A DNA stretch of 64,000 bases from JAJVID01 sp050247435 (lineage in GTDB: Bacteria; Acidobacteriota; Blastocatellia; RBC074). Location: positions 1 through 64,000 of the forward strand of contig JBFWUF010000020.1 in the NCBI GenBank assembly GCA_050247435.1, written 5' to 3'. A program made the translations under genes and the position numbers. The notes under the pieces are model-generated. The model did not search any database. It had not been told where the DNA came from and saw only the letters and a program-made list of their open reading frames with translations. Positions 54,559 through 63,937 of this stretch are shown one piece after another; within the stretch, counting starts at the first letter, position 1, and every line of letters starts with the position of its first letter.

Positions 54559-55121
54559 TGCGGGCTCCGGTTGGTTACAGCGATTTAAATGCGTGGCTCA
54601 GAGGCGATGACGCGGCAGGTGGTGACTTTTGCGCAACCGTGCTGGGAAAAATCCTCAGCCGGGCGCTTCAAGTGAATCTGGCTTCATCTGTTGTAGCCGC
54701 GATTCACGGCTCATTCCAGCGCATTTTGCTCTGTCCACCACGTCTCGGATCGTTACTGAATAGTTGCCTGCCTCGGCCAACAAACTATCCCAAACAAGCC
54801 TTATGCCAGCGATCCTCAGCAAATACGCTAAAAAAAATTCAAGCCGCTTGAGCCAAATCGCCATGGGTTTTCGCCTTCGCGGATGAGGAGCAATTGACTT
54901 ACGGCCGAACGTCAACGTCGTGTTCCATAACATCGAGCGTGGCTTCAGTGATTGAGTAATGGGCGCGCGGGCTATTGATTGGCAGGTTGGGCGAGTCCGG
55001 ATTGTGATCGGTGATGCGCGCTTAGATCCGGTTGCGATTGGGTGTACGGATTAACCGCCGTGATCGGCTTGTAATGGTGGGATAATTTGGCTGTGTCCCG
55101 CCCACGCAATTGCAAACCAGT
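54559..55121. other. Intergenic region with a possible gene remnant
   Basis: A 563-bp gap. On the minus strand 54899-55021 is open for 40 codons with a protein-like composition (PDSPNLPINSPRAHYSITEA) but no start codon, so it may be the tail of a lost gene. A short GGTGGGATAATTTGGC motif at 55076-55091 resembles the repeats near 18363. Other small open frames show no family features. Confidence 0.45.
54899..55021 (-). pseudogene. Possible C-terminal gene remnant
   Basis: Forty codons open to a stop at 54899-54901, beginning straight after an in-frame stop upstream, without a start codon. The translation ends HYSITEATLDVMEHDVDVRP, which reads like a real protein end, but no family is recognised. 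Confidence 0.25.
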
Positions 55122-57038
55122 CTAATGGCTGCGAGCGCCGCTCGGCGACGGCGTGGTCAGCTCAAAGAGCATAAGCCCCGGTTGCTCGTAAATGAGTTTG
55201 AAGCGCTCCTTGAAGAAATTATCCTCTGGCAAAATCGCCGCCGCATTTTTCACGTCAACCACGAAGTAGTTGACATCAAGTTCCTTGAGCCTTCGATAGA
55301 GTGTCTGTCCGTCTACCAGCTTATTACCGATGGAGTCGCTGTCGAAGACGCGGCGGAAACCGCTGGGGCCAAACAGGGCCACGATGAAATGGCCGTCGGC
55401 GTAATACGTCATGCTGCTGTCCATCAGGGCATAGACCGTGTAGCTCTTTCCCCGCTGGCCGTTCAGGAATTTATAGGCTGGATATGACGGCATATTGTTC
55501 GTCAAAAAAGTGTCACGCTGCTCGCTCGTCACCGGGAAGCGGCCCGGATAGCTGCGGGCGGCGTAGAGCCAGCTTGGAGTGATGAAGATGACGCACATGG
55601 CCGCGGCCCAAACCGGCTTTTCAACACGCGCCCGCCAGCCTGACGCCCAGCGCGAGAAAAAATAGCGCAGAGATATATCCAGCGCGGCGGCGGTCGCGAC
55701 ACTCAAAACCGGCAGTAATGGCAGCACGTAACGCACGTCCGGGACAGTACAGCCCCAGTAGAGAAAGTAGACTACGATGAATCCCAGCAGTCTTCTCAAA
55801 CGCTTGTCCCACACCGATCCCAGAAAAATCAAAGGCAGCGCGATGATGTATCCATAAAAGATCGGTGGCAGAGTATTGGTGATAATCAGCCTACGGATAG
55901 CTCTGCGGAGCTGTCGCAGACGCTCGACCGTCCAATGCTCGGAGAGCGAACTGAGAGATGTTTTAGAGGGGATTATGTTCGGCGCCTCGGCTCCAAACCA
56001 ATAACTGAACCAGTTCTGAAAAAATGGGAAGACAGGGTTTCGAGTGTAGTAAAAGCTGCGAGCCAGCCAGGGAGCGGCCACCAACAGCCAGATCAAGTTG
56101 AAGACGAGCAACGGCGTCAGCTTGCGTTCCTTCAGGCTCAAATACAGAAGAACTGCTCCGATCAGCGCCGGAATAAATAAAGCCGACAGCTTGGTTCCAA
56201 CCGCCACCCCGCTGAAGACTCCGGCCAGAATCAACCAGCGCAACGCTTTTTCATCAAGCCAGTTCCAGAAGGCGTAGACCGCCATGTTGATAAACAGCGT
56301 CAGGCCGACATCCACGTAGGCGCAAGTCCCAAGCCATATCATCAGTGGGTTGGCTAGCAGGATCACGCTCGCCCAGCAGCCCGACAGCGGAGAAAAATAT
56401 CGCCGACCCAAAGCCGCCACGGCAAGCGCGAGCGTCACCAACTGTAGAAGTTGAGTAAGGTGCGCCAGAATGTCGTCGTAGACCGACAATGCCAATGTGA
56501 AAAGCATTTCGCTGGTCTGCGGCGCCACCGGGAATCTCAAATACGGCGTGGAGACAATGCCATGTTCGGCCACATAAATTTTGGCGTACGGCAGATGGTA
56601 CATAACGCCGTCGTAAGCCAGCGGCGGGTACAGCGGCAAAACCACGAAGGGAGCAAGAATGATCATCGCCGCGACAATGGCGATGGCGAGCAGCAGGTAA
56701 TTGCTCTGCCTCAATCTTTTCAAAAGCCCGCGACAATTGGCTCCAAGCCGCAGCCAGTCGGAACGTTCCGGACGGCAGAGCAAAGCGCACACGCCTAGCG
56801 CAATCAACAACACCCACGAATACAACCAGCCCAGCAATCCGAGAAAAAATACCAGGTAGGCGATGACGCCCAGCCCCAGCGAGACCGAAAAACTCACCTG
56901 CTCCAGCCACGAATGATAAGTGAATCTCCGCGTCAATCGCTGGCCGATGAGATAACTGAGCAGACCAAGCGCGCCGATAGCCGAATAATGCGCCAAAACA
57001 AAAAGCGATGCTTTGAAAAGATAGCTGAGATTAGCCAT
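55122..57038 (-). CDS. GT-C-type integral membrane glycosyltransferase-like protein
   Basis: The 638-aa protein has about twelve predicted membrane segments and, in its first large extracytoplasmic loop, PPLAYDGVMYHLPYAKIYV, resembling the aspartate-containing loop of GT39/ArnT-type GT-C transferases, which use lipid-linked sugars. The final 130 residues form a soluble domain facing outside (FRRVFDSDSIGNKLVDGQTL). A sugar donor or acceptor cannot be assigned; it stands alone. An unrelated polytopic protein of the same size class cannot be excluded. Confidence 0.7.
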   Translation of the reverse strand: MANLSYLFKASLFVLAHYSAIGALGLLSYLIGQRLTRRFTYHSWLEQVSFSVSLGLGVIAYLVFFLGLLGWLYSWVLLIALGVCALLCRPERSDWLRLGANCRGLLKRLRQSNYLLLAIAIVAAMIILAPFVVLPLYPPLAYDGVMYHLPYAKIYVAEHGIVSTPYLRFPVAPQTSEMLFTLALSVYDDILAHLTQLLQLVTLALAVAALGRRYFSPLSGCWASVILLANPLMIWLGTCAYVDVGLTLFINMAVYAFWNWLDEKALRWLILAGVFSGVAVGTKLSALFIPALIGAVLLYLSLKERKLTPLLVFNLIWLLVAAPWLARSFYYTRNPVFPFFQNWFSYWFGAEAPNIIPSKTSLSSLSEHWTVERLRQLRRAIRRLIITNTLPPIFYGYIIALPLIFLGSVWDKRLRRLLGFIVVYFLYWGCTVPDVRYVLPLLPVLSVATAAALDISLRYFFSRWASGWRARVEKPVWAAAMCVIFITPSWLYAARSYPGRFPVTSEQRDTFLTNNMPSYPAYKFLNGQRGKSYTVYALMDSSMTYYADGHFIVALFGPSGFRRVFDSDSIGNKLVDGQTLYRRLKELDVNYFVVDVKNAAAILPEDNFFKERFKLIYEQPGLMLFELTTPSPSGARSH

Positions 57039-57190
57039 AAACTAACGGCGGCTTCGCCGCTTACAACTTGTCAGATTGATAGGTTATTTGACAGCGCATT
57101 CGCTGTCTGGGGCGTATGTAGCGCTAAGGCGCCGGGGATCGAGGACATCACAGTCGCGTGGAATATTGAGGCGGCGCATTCTACACCATC

Positions 57191-57811
57191 TCACAATTTC
57201 CTGCCGCGTTTGAGTGTGATCGCGATTTGCGCGACGCGTTCGCCAAGCTGGCGGCCTTCTTCCAACTCTTTTTCATCGAGTGGCGATTTGCCTTCGCCGG
57301 TTGTGGCCGCCGCGCCGAGCGCCTGGCCTTCGCTCACGGCGATCATGCGGTTGCCGAGCATCGCGGCGATGATCGTGAGCAACGCCACTTCCTTGCCGCT
57401 CGACACGTTTCCGCCAGTCACAAAAGCCGCGCCGATTTTATCCTTCATCGGAAACGCGGGCGGGAGCACGTTGCATTCGGTTGACCAGCGGTCGAAGAAG
57501 CTTTTCACCTCTCCGGCCATATTCGACCAATAAACCGGCGAGCCGACGATCAATGCGTCCGTAGCCAGCAATTCAGCGCATTTCACTTCGGCCACGGTCT
57601 TCAGCGTCACTTCGGCCTGCGGATTCTTCTTCGCGCCTTCAGCGACGGCTTTCGCCAGCGACGCCGTGTGGCCGCCGCGCGAATGGTAGATGACCAGGAT
57701 TTTGACCTTCTCGACCGGCTGATTTGTTTGCGCGAATGCGGCTGGAATCATTCCGCAAGAGATCAACATCATCGCCGCCATTCTCGCCAGGTTTGCTCCG
57801 CGCGCGTTCAT
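57191..57811 (-). CDS. Exported flavodoxin / WrbA-like protein
   Basis: The 206-aa protein has a WrbA-type flavodoxin domain: ILVIYHSRGGHTASLAKAVAEG (FMN phosphate loop), DALIVGSPVYWSNMAGEVKSFFDRW, GAAFVTGGNVSSGKE. Unusually, it begins with what looks like a signal peptide (LARMAAMMLISCGMIPAAFAQ), so it may act outside the cytoplasm; a start beyond the signal is not available. WrbA proteins are normally cytoplasmic quinone reductases. Its start overlaps the chorismate mutase stop by one base. Confidence 0.8.
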   Translation of the reverse strand: MNARGANLARMAAMMLISCGMIPAAFAQTNQPVEKVKILVIYHSRGGHTASLAKAVAEGAKKNPQAEVTLKTVAEVKCAELLATDALIVGSPVYWSNMAGEVKSFFDRWSTECNVLPPAFPMKDKIGAAFVTGGNVSSGKEVALLTIIAAMLGNRMIAVSEGQALGAAATTGEGKSPLDEKELEEGRQLGERVAQIAITLKRGRKL

Positions 57812-58128
57812 TATTCACTCTCTCCCGTGGAATCAGACTGCATTCGCCAATGCTTCATCTCTTCTTCGATGAAGTGATTGACCAGATCGCGATAGAGTTT
57901 TTCGATTGCGTCGGGATTCAGCCCAACCGATTCAGCCCATTCGCGCCGCTGCCGCAGCATCGCGTTAAACCTGTCGGGCGCTTTCACGCCTTCCTCGCTG
58001 GTTTTGAACTTTGCCGCGGCCTTCACGTAAGCGAAACGCTGGCCGAGCAGCGCAATCACTTCCCGGTCAATCCGGTCAATCTCCGCGCGGATGTCGTGAA
58101 TGTCCGCACATTCATCAGATGTTTTCAT
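57811..58128 (-). CDS. Chorismate mutase, AroQ type
   Basis: The 105-aa protein is a small all-helical mutase: IHDIRAEIDRIDREVIALLGQRFAYVKAAAKFKT with the conserved Arg and Lys, then KAPDRFNAMLRQRREWA and GLNPDAIEKLYRDLVNHFIEEEM. It converts chorismate to prephenate; the close relative isochorismate-pyruvate lyase (PchB) shares the fold and cannot be fully excluded. It overlaps the secreted esterase upstream by four bases and the flavodoxin gene by one base. Confidence 0.85.
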   Translation of the reverse strand: MKTSDECADIHDIRAEIDRIDREVIALLGQRFAYVKAAAKFKTSEEGVKAPDRFNAMLRQRREWAESVGLNPDAIEKLYRDLVNHFIEEEMKHWRMQSDSTGESE

Positions 58129-60149
58129 CTCGATTGGCCTCTATTTTCTTTCAACTCCCATTTCTCGCCGAAAAATCCTGCGCTTGCGATTCGCCCCGGC
58201 GCGCGCGGCGATGCGGGCACACTGATGTCAATCACCGCCCAGTCGGGCAATTTCGGTGTCTGGCGCGCGTTGCTCGAATGATCGAACTCGCGGAATGTGA
58301 ACCCGCTGTTGATCACGACATAACGTTTTGGGTTGAGCGGATTCGGATAGATCAACACAGGCGCGTGTTGGTTCGCGGCAAAACTTTGATCGCCGACTCT
58401 CACGCTTTGCGTATCCCAGCGGATCGGCAAGCGGTCAATGATCTTGGCCAGGATTTTGTTGCTCGCGGGATCGCCCCACAAAACCAAATTGCTTCGCGCG
58501 ATGTCTTCGTCTGTGATCGCCGCGTCGTCTTTCACACGCGCCTCGCCGCGAAAGATGGCTCGCCATTGCTCGATGGCTCGCGATTGTTCCGAAGCGACCC
58601 AGGCGCCGATCTTCTCGTTCATCGCCTTGCCCGTGGGACGGACCATCACGAAGCTGCTCATAAACGCGTCGTCAATCGGCCCCTGCAATCCGTAACGTTT
58701 GGCCAGCGAGCCGTCATCAACCGTTTCAACCAGCGACCAGCGATTGCCAGCCTTGCTGAAATGAGCCGTCCACGAGCGGTCGGACATCACAGCCGGAGCT
58801 TCCAATTTTTGCTCGTCGAGAATCACCGTCGGCCTGCGCGAGTTGTCGAGCGGGCACAATCCGGGCGGCATCTCCAGCGTCACCGCCGTCACGTTTTGTG
58901 TTTTAACCCGCGCGGTTGACGCATCGCTGATTTCGGCGTCAACGCGGGCGCGCTCCCAATGCCCTCCGAGCGCGTCAATCGTCACCCACGACATTTTGTT
59001 GTACCGCAACGTCCAGGTTGTGATTTTCACCTGGCGCGGCAGCGGATCGCGCCCACGCGCGACGATACTGTCAACGCGGCGGTTGATCTCCTTGATCGAA
59101 TCGGGATGGTATTTGTGTTCGGTCTTCGGTCCGATGATGTGAACGAGTTCGATGCCTTCGACTTTCAACTCGCGGGCCATCACGTCGGCGGCCTGTTTCT
59201 GACGATCTATTTCGCCGCTGTAAGCAACGGTCGGAAGATTGAAGAGGTTCGCCGCGTAATCGGTGGCGTTGTACAGATGCCAGAGCTTCTGCTCGTACCA
59301 GGGAGCGTCATTGAGATTGAGTTTGAGATATTCAGGCGTCTCGGCGAAACCCGCGCCAGGCGCCGCCGAGGCCCACAGCCCGGCGTGATGCGTGGCGATG
59401 TGCCAGGTGGCCGCGCCGCCCATCGAAAAACCGCGTACGCTCGTCCGGTTTTCGTCAATCGGGTAATGGCGGCGGACGTGATCGAGAGCTTCAAACAGAT
59501 CAATCTCACCCGCGAATTTGTTGGCGTTGCAGTAGCGGCCATACGGGTGCAGCACGAATGTGTTCGGCGGAATGAGTTGGCCCCAATTGTTTTGCCGGTC
59601 GGTGATGAACTTGACCTCGCTCAGCGTCTCGTGGCGGCCGTGGAACCAAACATCCAGGCGATATTGAAACGGCAGGTTTGGCTGATAGCTTTCCGGCACT
59701 ATCAGCCCGTAAGGCTGCACCGAACCGTCAATCTCCGACACGTAGCCGCGCACGACCAATCCGGCCTGTGTTTTCCACGGCGCGCGGCCTGAGCGCAGAT
59801 CGAAGGCGCGCTCCATTCCCTGCTTAATCTGCCAATGCGCGGCCTTGATCTCTTCGGGCTTGAAGAATTCGTTATAGGCCAGCGCATAACGAACCGCGTT
59901 GTGAAAAATCTGAACGTCGGGCAACAGTTCGAGCAGCACGGTGTTATTTCTTAGCTCAACGCGCAACTCTTCAATTTCGCGCCCAAGCCTTGCGACGCCC
60001 GCTTCGAGTTCGGCGCGGTCGGCGGCGGAGACTTTGATGCCCGCAGGCGGGAGGCGGCGAACATTGTTGGGATTGTTTTGCTGCGCTGTGATTGACGATG
60101 CGGCAATTGACGCGAAGAACAGGAACAGAGCGATGGGTCGTGCGAGCAT
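58125..60149 (-). CDS. Secreted prolyl-oligopeptidase-like alpha/beta hydrolase
   Basis: The 674-aa protein has a signal peptide (residues 1-22) and a coiled segment (DRAELEAGVARLGREIEELRVELRN). An alpha/beta hydrolase domain spans about 160-370: RLDVWFHGRH, RTSVRGFSMGGAATWHIATHH with the GxSxG nucleophile, AAPGAGFAET, then HKYHPDSIKEI with the histidine. The C-terminal half (about 380-660) is beta-rich and unassigned. It is probably an exported esterase or peptidase. Its gene overlaps the chorismate mutase gene by four bases, an odd functional pairing. Confidence 0.75.
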   Translation of the reverse strand: MLARPIALFLFFASIAASSITAQQNNPNNVRRLPPAGIKVSAADRAELEAGVARLGREIEELRVELRNNTVLLELLPDVQIFHNAVRYALAYNEFFKPEEIKAAHWQIKQGMERAFDLRSGRAPWKTQAGLVVRGYVSEIDGSVQPYGLIVPESYQPNLPFQYRLDVWFHGRHETLSEVKFITDRQNNWGQLIPPNTFVLHPYGRYCNANKFAGEIDLFEALDHVRRHYPIDENRTSVRGFSMGGAATWHIATHHAGLWASAAPGAGFAETPEYLKLNLNDAPWYEQKLWHLYNATDYAANLFNLPTVAYSGEIDRQKQAADVMARELKVEGIELVHIIGPKTEHKYHPDSIKEINRRVDSIVARGRDPLPRQVKITTWTLRYNKMSWVTIDALGGHWERARVDAEISDASTARVKTQNVTAVTLEMPPGLCPLDNSRRPTVILDEQKLEAPAVMSDRSWTAHFSKAGNRWSLVETVDDGSLAKRYGLQGPIDDAFMSSFVMVRPTGKAMNEKIGAWVASEQSRAIEQWRAIFRGEARVKDDAAITDEDIARSNLVLWGDPASNKILAKIIDRLPIRWDTQSVRVGDQSFAANQHAPVLIYPNPLNPKRYVVINSGFTFREFDHSSNARQTPKLPDWAVIDISVPASPRAPGRIASAGFFGEKWELKENRGQSR

Positions 60150-60167
60150 TGGCGCGCCTCCTGATTG

Positions 60168-60626
60168 TTACAAAATCAATTCGAGAAAAGATGTTCCGAC
60201 GATCGGGTTGTGACGATAAGGCGGAATCTCCCTGAAGCCAAGAGATTCGTAAAGCGCCTGAGCGCTCTTCATCGTGGGGAGCGTGTCCAGCCTCATCCTC
60301 GCATACTCAATTCGGCGAGCTTCCGTGATGATCGCCTCAGCAAGCTTTCGTCCCAGATTCAGGCCGCGAAACTCCGGCCTGACATAGAGCCGCTTCATTT
60401 CGCAGACGCCTTCCTCAAGCCGCCGCAGCGCGATGCAGCCTGCGGTCTTGCCTTCGTGAGCCGCGATGAGCAAACAACCACCGGGCGGCGCGTAATCGCC
60501 GGGCAGCCTGGCCAGTTCTTCATCGAAATTCTGAAAGCTCAGGTCAACGCCCAACGACGCGGCGTATTCGACGAAAAGCTCGCGGACTTGCGGCAAATCA
60601 TCTTCGAGTTTCATTTGCCTGATCAT
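60168..60626 (-). CDS. GNAT-family N-acetyltransferase
   Basis: The 152-aa acetyltransferase has the GNAT core: GCLLIAAHEGKTAGCIALRRLEEGVCEMKRLYVRPEFRGLNLGRKLAEAII covering motifs D and A, with the acetyl-CoA loop RPEFRGLNLGRKL, then MRLDTLPTMKSAQALYESLGFREIPPY as motif B. The substrate is unknown. The start at 60626 follows GGAGGTTT; the longer frame upstream runs into a palindrome. Confidence 0.88.
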   Translation of the reverse strand: MIRQMKLEDDLPQVRELFVEYAASLGVDLSFQNFDEELARLPGDYAPPGGCLLIAAHEGKTAGCIALRRLEEGVCEMKRLYVRPEFRGLNLGRKLAEAIITEARRIEYARMRLDTLPTMKSAQALYESLGFREIPPYRHNPIVGTSFLELIL

Positions 60627-60659
60627 CAACAAACCTCCAGCTATAACTCTCAAGAAAAT

Positions 60660-61673
<1,014 letters not shown>

Positions 61674-61692
61674 TGATGAAGAACGCCGGGAT

Positions 61693-62121
61693 CTATTTCT
61701 TCGAGATCAGATAAAGGCCGAGCAGGCAGAACGCCACGCCAACCACGCTTCGCAACGACAGATGCTCTTTGAAAGCGATCAATCCGATGGGAATGAGCAT
61801 TAGCGCGACACTGATGCTCATCACGACCGAAGCCTCGCTGATATTCCATCCGGCGCGGTAAGCCAGCAGGAATCCGATTTCGATGACCGCCGCGCCCACG
61901 CCCAGGGTAATCACCGCCCAGTTCGATTGTTTGATTGAATCGAGTAAAGAGCTTTCAGCGGGATCAACCGCCAGTCCAATGGCGCAGACCACGATGCCGA
62001 CCGCATACGCGATGATGATCGCGGAAAAAGGACTGACCGTTCGGGGAACCGATTTCTGCGAAACGTGATACAGCACGCCTCCCATCACGGCCACTGCTAT
62101 CGGAAGAATTGATGGTTTCAT
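61693..62121 (-). CDS. Half-size EamA/SMR-like membrane protein
   Basis: The 142-aa protein has about four or five helices (ILPIAVAVMGGVLYHVSQK, FSAIIIAYAVGIVVCAIGLAV, AVITLGVGAAVIEIGFLLAYRAGW, ASVVMSISVALMLIPIGLIAF, VGVAFCLLGLYLI), the size of a small multidrug resistance or half EamA unit. It would work as a dimer or with the next EamA gene. Its ATG overlaps the upstream GNAT stop by four bases. Confidence 0.82.
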   Translation of the reverse strand: MKPSILPIAVAVMGGVLYHVSQKSVPRTVSPFSAIIIAYAVGIVVCAIGLAVDPAESSLLDSIKQSNWAVITLGVGAAVIEIGFLLAYRAGWNISEASVVMSISVALMLIPIGLIAFKEHLSLRSVVGVAFCLLGLYLISKK

Positions 62122-62654
62122 TGTGTCGAATTCGGGAGTGCTCTGGCCAGCCAGAAGTCGTTTTGCGCTTCGTCGCCCATTTGAAAAACGTGCGAGCCGA
62201 CGATCTCGAATTTCCATTTGCGGTAAAAGGCGATTGCGCGCGGGTTATGTTCCCACACGCCCAGGAAGATCGTTTCATAGCAAGATTGTTTCGCCTGATC
62301 AAAACAAGCCTGCATCAACGTGTGCGCGACGCCGCCGCCATGAAATTGTTGATCAACGTAGAAGCGGATGATCTCAACCGGCGCATCGCCTTTCACGCAA
62401 TCAGGAACTTCCCCGGCCAGCAGCTTGGCGTAGCCAGCAGACGCTCCTTCGATCTCGGCGATCAGAAACATCGCGCGCGGATCGGCCATCTCTGACGATA
62501 TCTGCCGCACGGTGAAGGCTTGTGACATATAAGCCTCCATGCTTTCTGGCGTGTTCGTCGGCGCAAAAGCGTCGTAAAACGTCCGCGCGGCAAGATCAGT
62601 CAGCGCTTCGACGTCATCAGCCGTGGCTATGCGGATTGATGGAGTAAGTTTCAT
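62118..62654 (-). CDS. GNAT-family N-acetyltransferase
   Basis: The 178-aa protein has the GNAT core: AMFLIAEIEGASAGYAKLL, VEIIRFYVDQQFHGGGVAHTLMQACFDQA with the acetyl-CoA loop QFHGGGVAHTL, and FLGVWEHNPRAIAFYRKWKFEIVGSHVF. The substrate is unknown; members of this branch act on polyamines or amino acids. It overlaps the membrane protein gene by four bases, which points to a joint role in modifying or exporting one metabolite. Confidence 0.88.
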   Translation of the reverse strand: MKLTPSIRIATADDVEALTDLAARTFYDAFAPTNTPESMEAYMSQAFTVRQISSEMADPRAMFLIAEIEGASAGYAKLLAGEVPDCVKGDAPVEIIRFYVDQQFHGGGVAHTLMQACFDQAKQSCYETIFLGVWEHNPRAIAFYRKWKFEIVGSHVFQMGDEAQNDFWLARALPNSTQ

Positions 62655-62663
62655 CTTCAGAAT

Positions 62664-62876
62664 TCAGCAGAGCAGAGAGCCGCGCAGAACCGTCACGGCA
62701 TTGCCACCGAGAATGACCCTGTCGCCATTGAACCGAACACTCACTTCGCCGCCGCGCGCGGAGGCTTGATACGCCGACATCTCGGTCTTGCCCAATTTCG
62801 CGGCCCAGTACGGAGTCAGCATGCAATGCGCCGATCTGGTCGCAGAGCCTTCATCAATCTGAATGCCTGCTTTGTG
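62664..62876 (-). pseudogene. PhzF-family C-terminal remnant
   Basis: The minus strand encodes the end of a PhzF-type isomerase: SAHCMLTPYWAAKLGKTEM, then SAYQASARGGEVSV and a strand-rich tail ending VLRGSLLC. An in-frame stop (62877-62879) cuts it at the upstream side. The usual DPVTGSAHC motif has become GSATRSAHC. The N-terminal three quarters is missing; the sequence beyond 62880 is unrelated. It is therefore a decayed fragment next to the GNAT gene. Confidence 0.7.
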
Positions 62877-62880
62877 TTAG

Positions 62881-63235
62881 CGAACCGGTTTGCGGAAAGA
62901 GAATACACAACAAACAAAGTAATCGCCTAGCGGGTTCGGGCTGTGCGGCCAGGCTCGCGCCTTCCGAAAAAGAAATGTGAGAGTGGGGAGCATAAATTTG
63001 TTGACACAGAGACTCCACCTGCAATAAACATAGCGCGTGTGGCTCACAGCCCGCGAATTTAGCCCCAACTGACAGAACTCCTTCAAATCGCCTCACTAGG
63101 AAATTGCCGACCCTCGATTGGCGCTGGTTGCTGGCCCCGAATAATCCGAACAACAAATCCGCCCCGTTCCAAACTTGCCGCGCAGGCTGGTTAATGGTGT
63201 CCATTGGCCGTCATCGGCCATCGAGAGGAAAAAAC
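62881..63235. other. Intergenic region, lower GC
   Basis: A 355-bp gap of lower GC than the genes around it. It contains a possible plus-strand promoter at 63001. A 69-codon open frame on the minus strand reads like noise. The left edge coincides with the break in the PhzF remnant, so this stretch may have come in by an insertion or rearrangement. Confidence 0.4.
63001..63029 (+). promoter_or_regulatory. Possible sigma-70 promoter
   Basis: A consensus TTGACA at 63001 is followed 17 bases later by ATAAAC, a weak -10. It could serve the phosphatase gene at 63236. Confidence 0.3.
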
Positions 63236-63811
63236 ATGCGCAACACACCCATTCCCGATTCATATTGGCTGGTTCCCGGAAAATTGCTGGCGGGCGAATA
63301 TCCGGGCGCGAAAACAGAAGACGAAGCCCGCCGAAAGCTGCGTGCCTTTCTGGACGCTGGCGTAACCTTCTTTCTCGATCTGACGGAGGAAGACGAAGGG
63401 CTTGAGCCTTATGCTCCGCTTCTGCTGCAAGAGGCGGAGAAGAGCAATCTTGCAATTGCGCATAAGCGTCTGGCGATTCCCGATCTGTCAGTGCCGTCGA
63501 GCGAACTGATGCGCGAGATCCAGCAGGTAATCGTCAGCGCGCTTGATGCAAGGCACATAGTGTACATGCATTGTTGGGGCGGTATTGGCCGCACGGGGAC
63601 AGTCGTTGGTTGCTATTTGGTGGAGCAGGAGATGAGCGGAGCCGAAGCTCTCGCCGAAATCCGGCGTTTGCGGCGGGGAATCCCGGACGGTTGGAGAAAG
63701 TCACCCGAAACTCAGACTCAGGAGGATTTTGTGAAAAGCTGGCGGAGTTCCGTGATTCACAGACTGGCGCAGGAGAATACGGGAGATTTTGTGAAAGCCG
63801 CGCAGAGGTGA
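63236..63811 (+). CDS. Dual-specificity / tyrosine phosphatase-like protein
   Basis: The 191-aa protein carries the CX5R active site as YMHCWGGIGRTGTVVGCYL near residues 108-121 and a likely general-acid region upstream (FFLDLTEEDEG). PGKLLAGEYPGAK at the start is typical of the bacterial dual-specificity group. It would remove phosphate from proteins or small molecules. The start at 63236 follows GAGAGGAAAA; an earlier start at 63104 would cross non-coding sequence. A terminator follows the gene. Confidence 0.88.
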   Translation: MRNTPIPDSYWLVPGKLLAGEYPGAKTEDEARRKLRAFLDAGVTFFLDLTEEDEGLEPYAPLLLQEAEKSNLAIAHKRLAIPDLSVPSSELMREIQQVIVSALDARHIVYMHCWGGIGRTGTVVGCYLVEQEMSGAEALAEIRRLRRGIPDGWRKSPETQTQEDFVKSWRSSVIHRLAQENTGDFVKAAQR

Positions 63812-63901
63812 GCTGTGTTCGAATTCGTTTTCGGCAACGAACCGAGCGCGTTGATGAGCGCACGATCTCAGCGATAGCGCGCGATAAACACAAAGCAAAA
63901 C

Positions 63902-63930
63902 GGGCGGCAGATGCCGCCCATTTTGCTTTT
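63902..63930. terminator. Bidirectional intrinsic terminator
   Basis: GGGCGGC-AGAT-GCCGCCC is followed by ATTTTGCTTTT on the plus strand and GTTTTGCTTTG on the minus strand. It ends both the phosphatase transcript and the tRNA on the opposite strand. Confidence 0.85.
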
Positions 63931-63937
63931 ATTGCGA

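Noticed and set aside
54559..54660. Riboswitch in front of the cysteine-synthase-like gene
   Set aside because: I could not find the conserved cores of SAM or other known riboswitches.
54655..54933. 92-codon minus-strand frame
   Set aside because: No family features and no ribosome site; part of it overlaps the possible remnant in another frame.
62877..63086. 69-codon minus-strand frame
   Set aside because: Aromatic-rich noise-like composition, no ribosome site and no family features.
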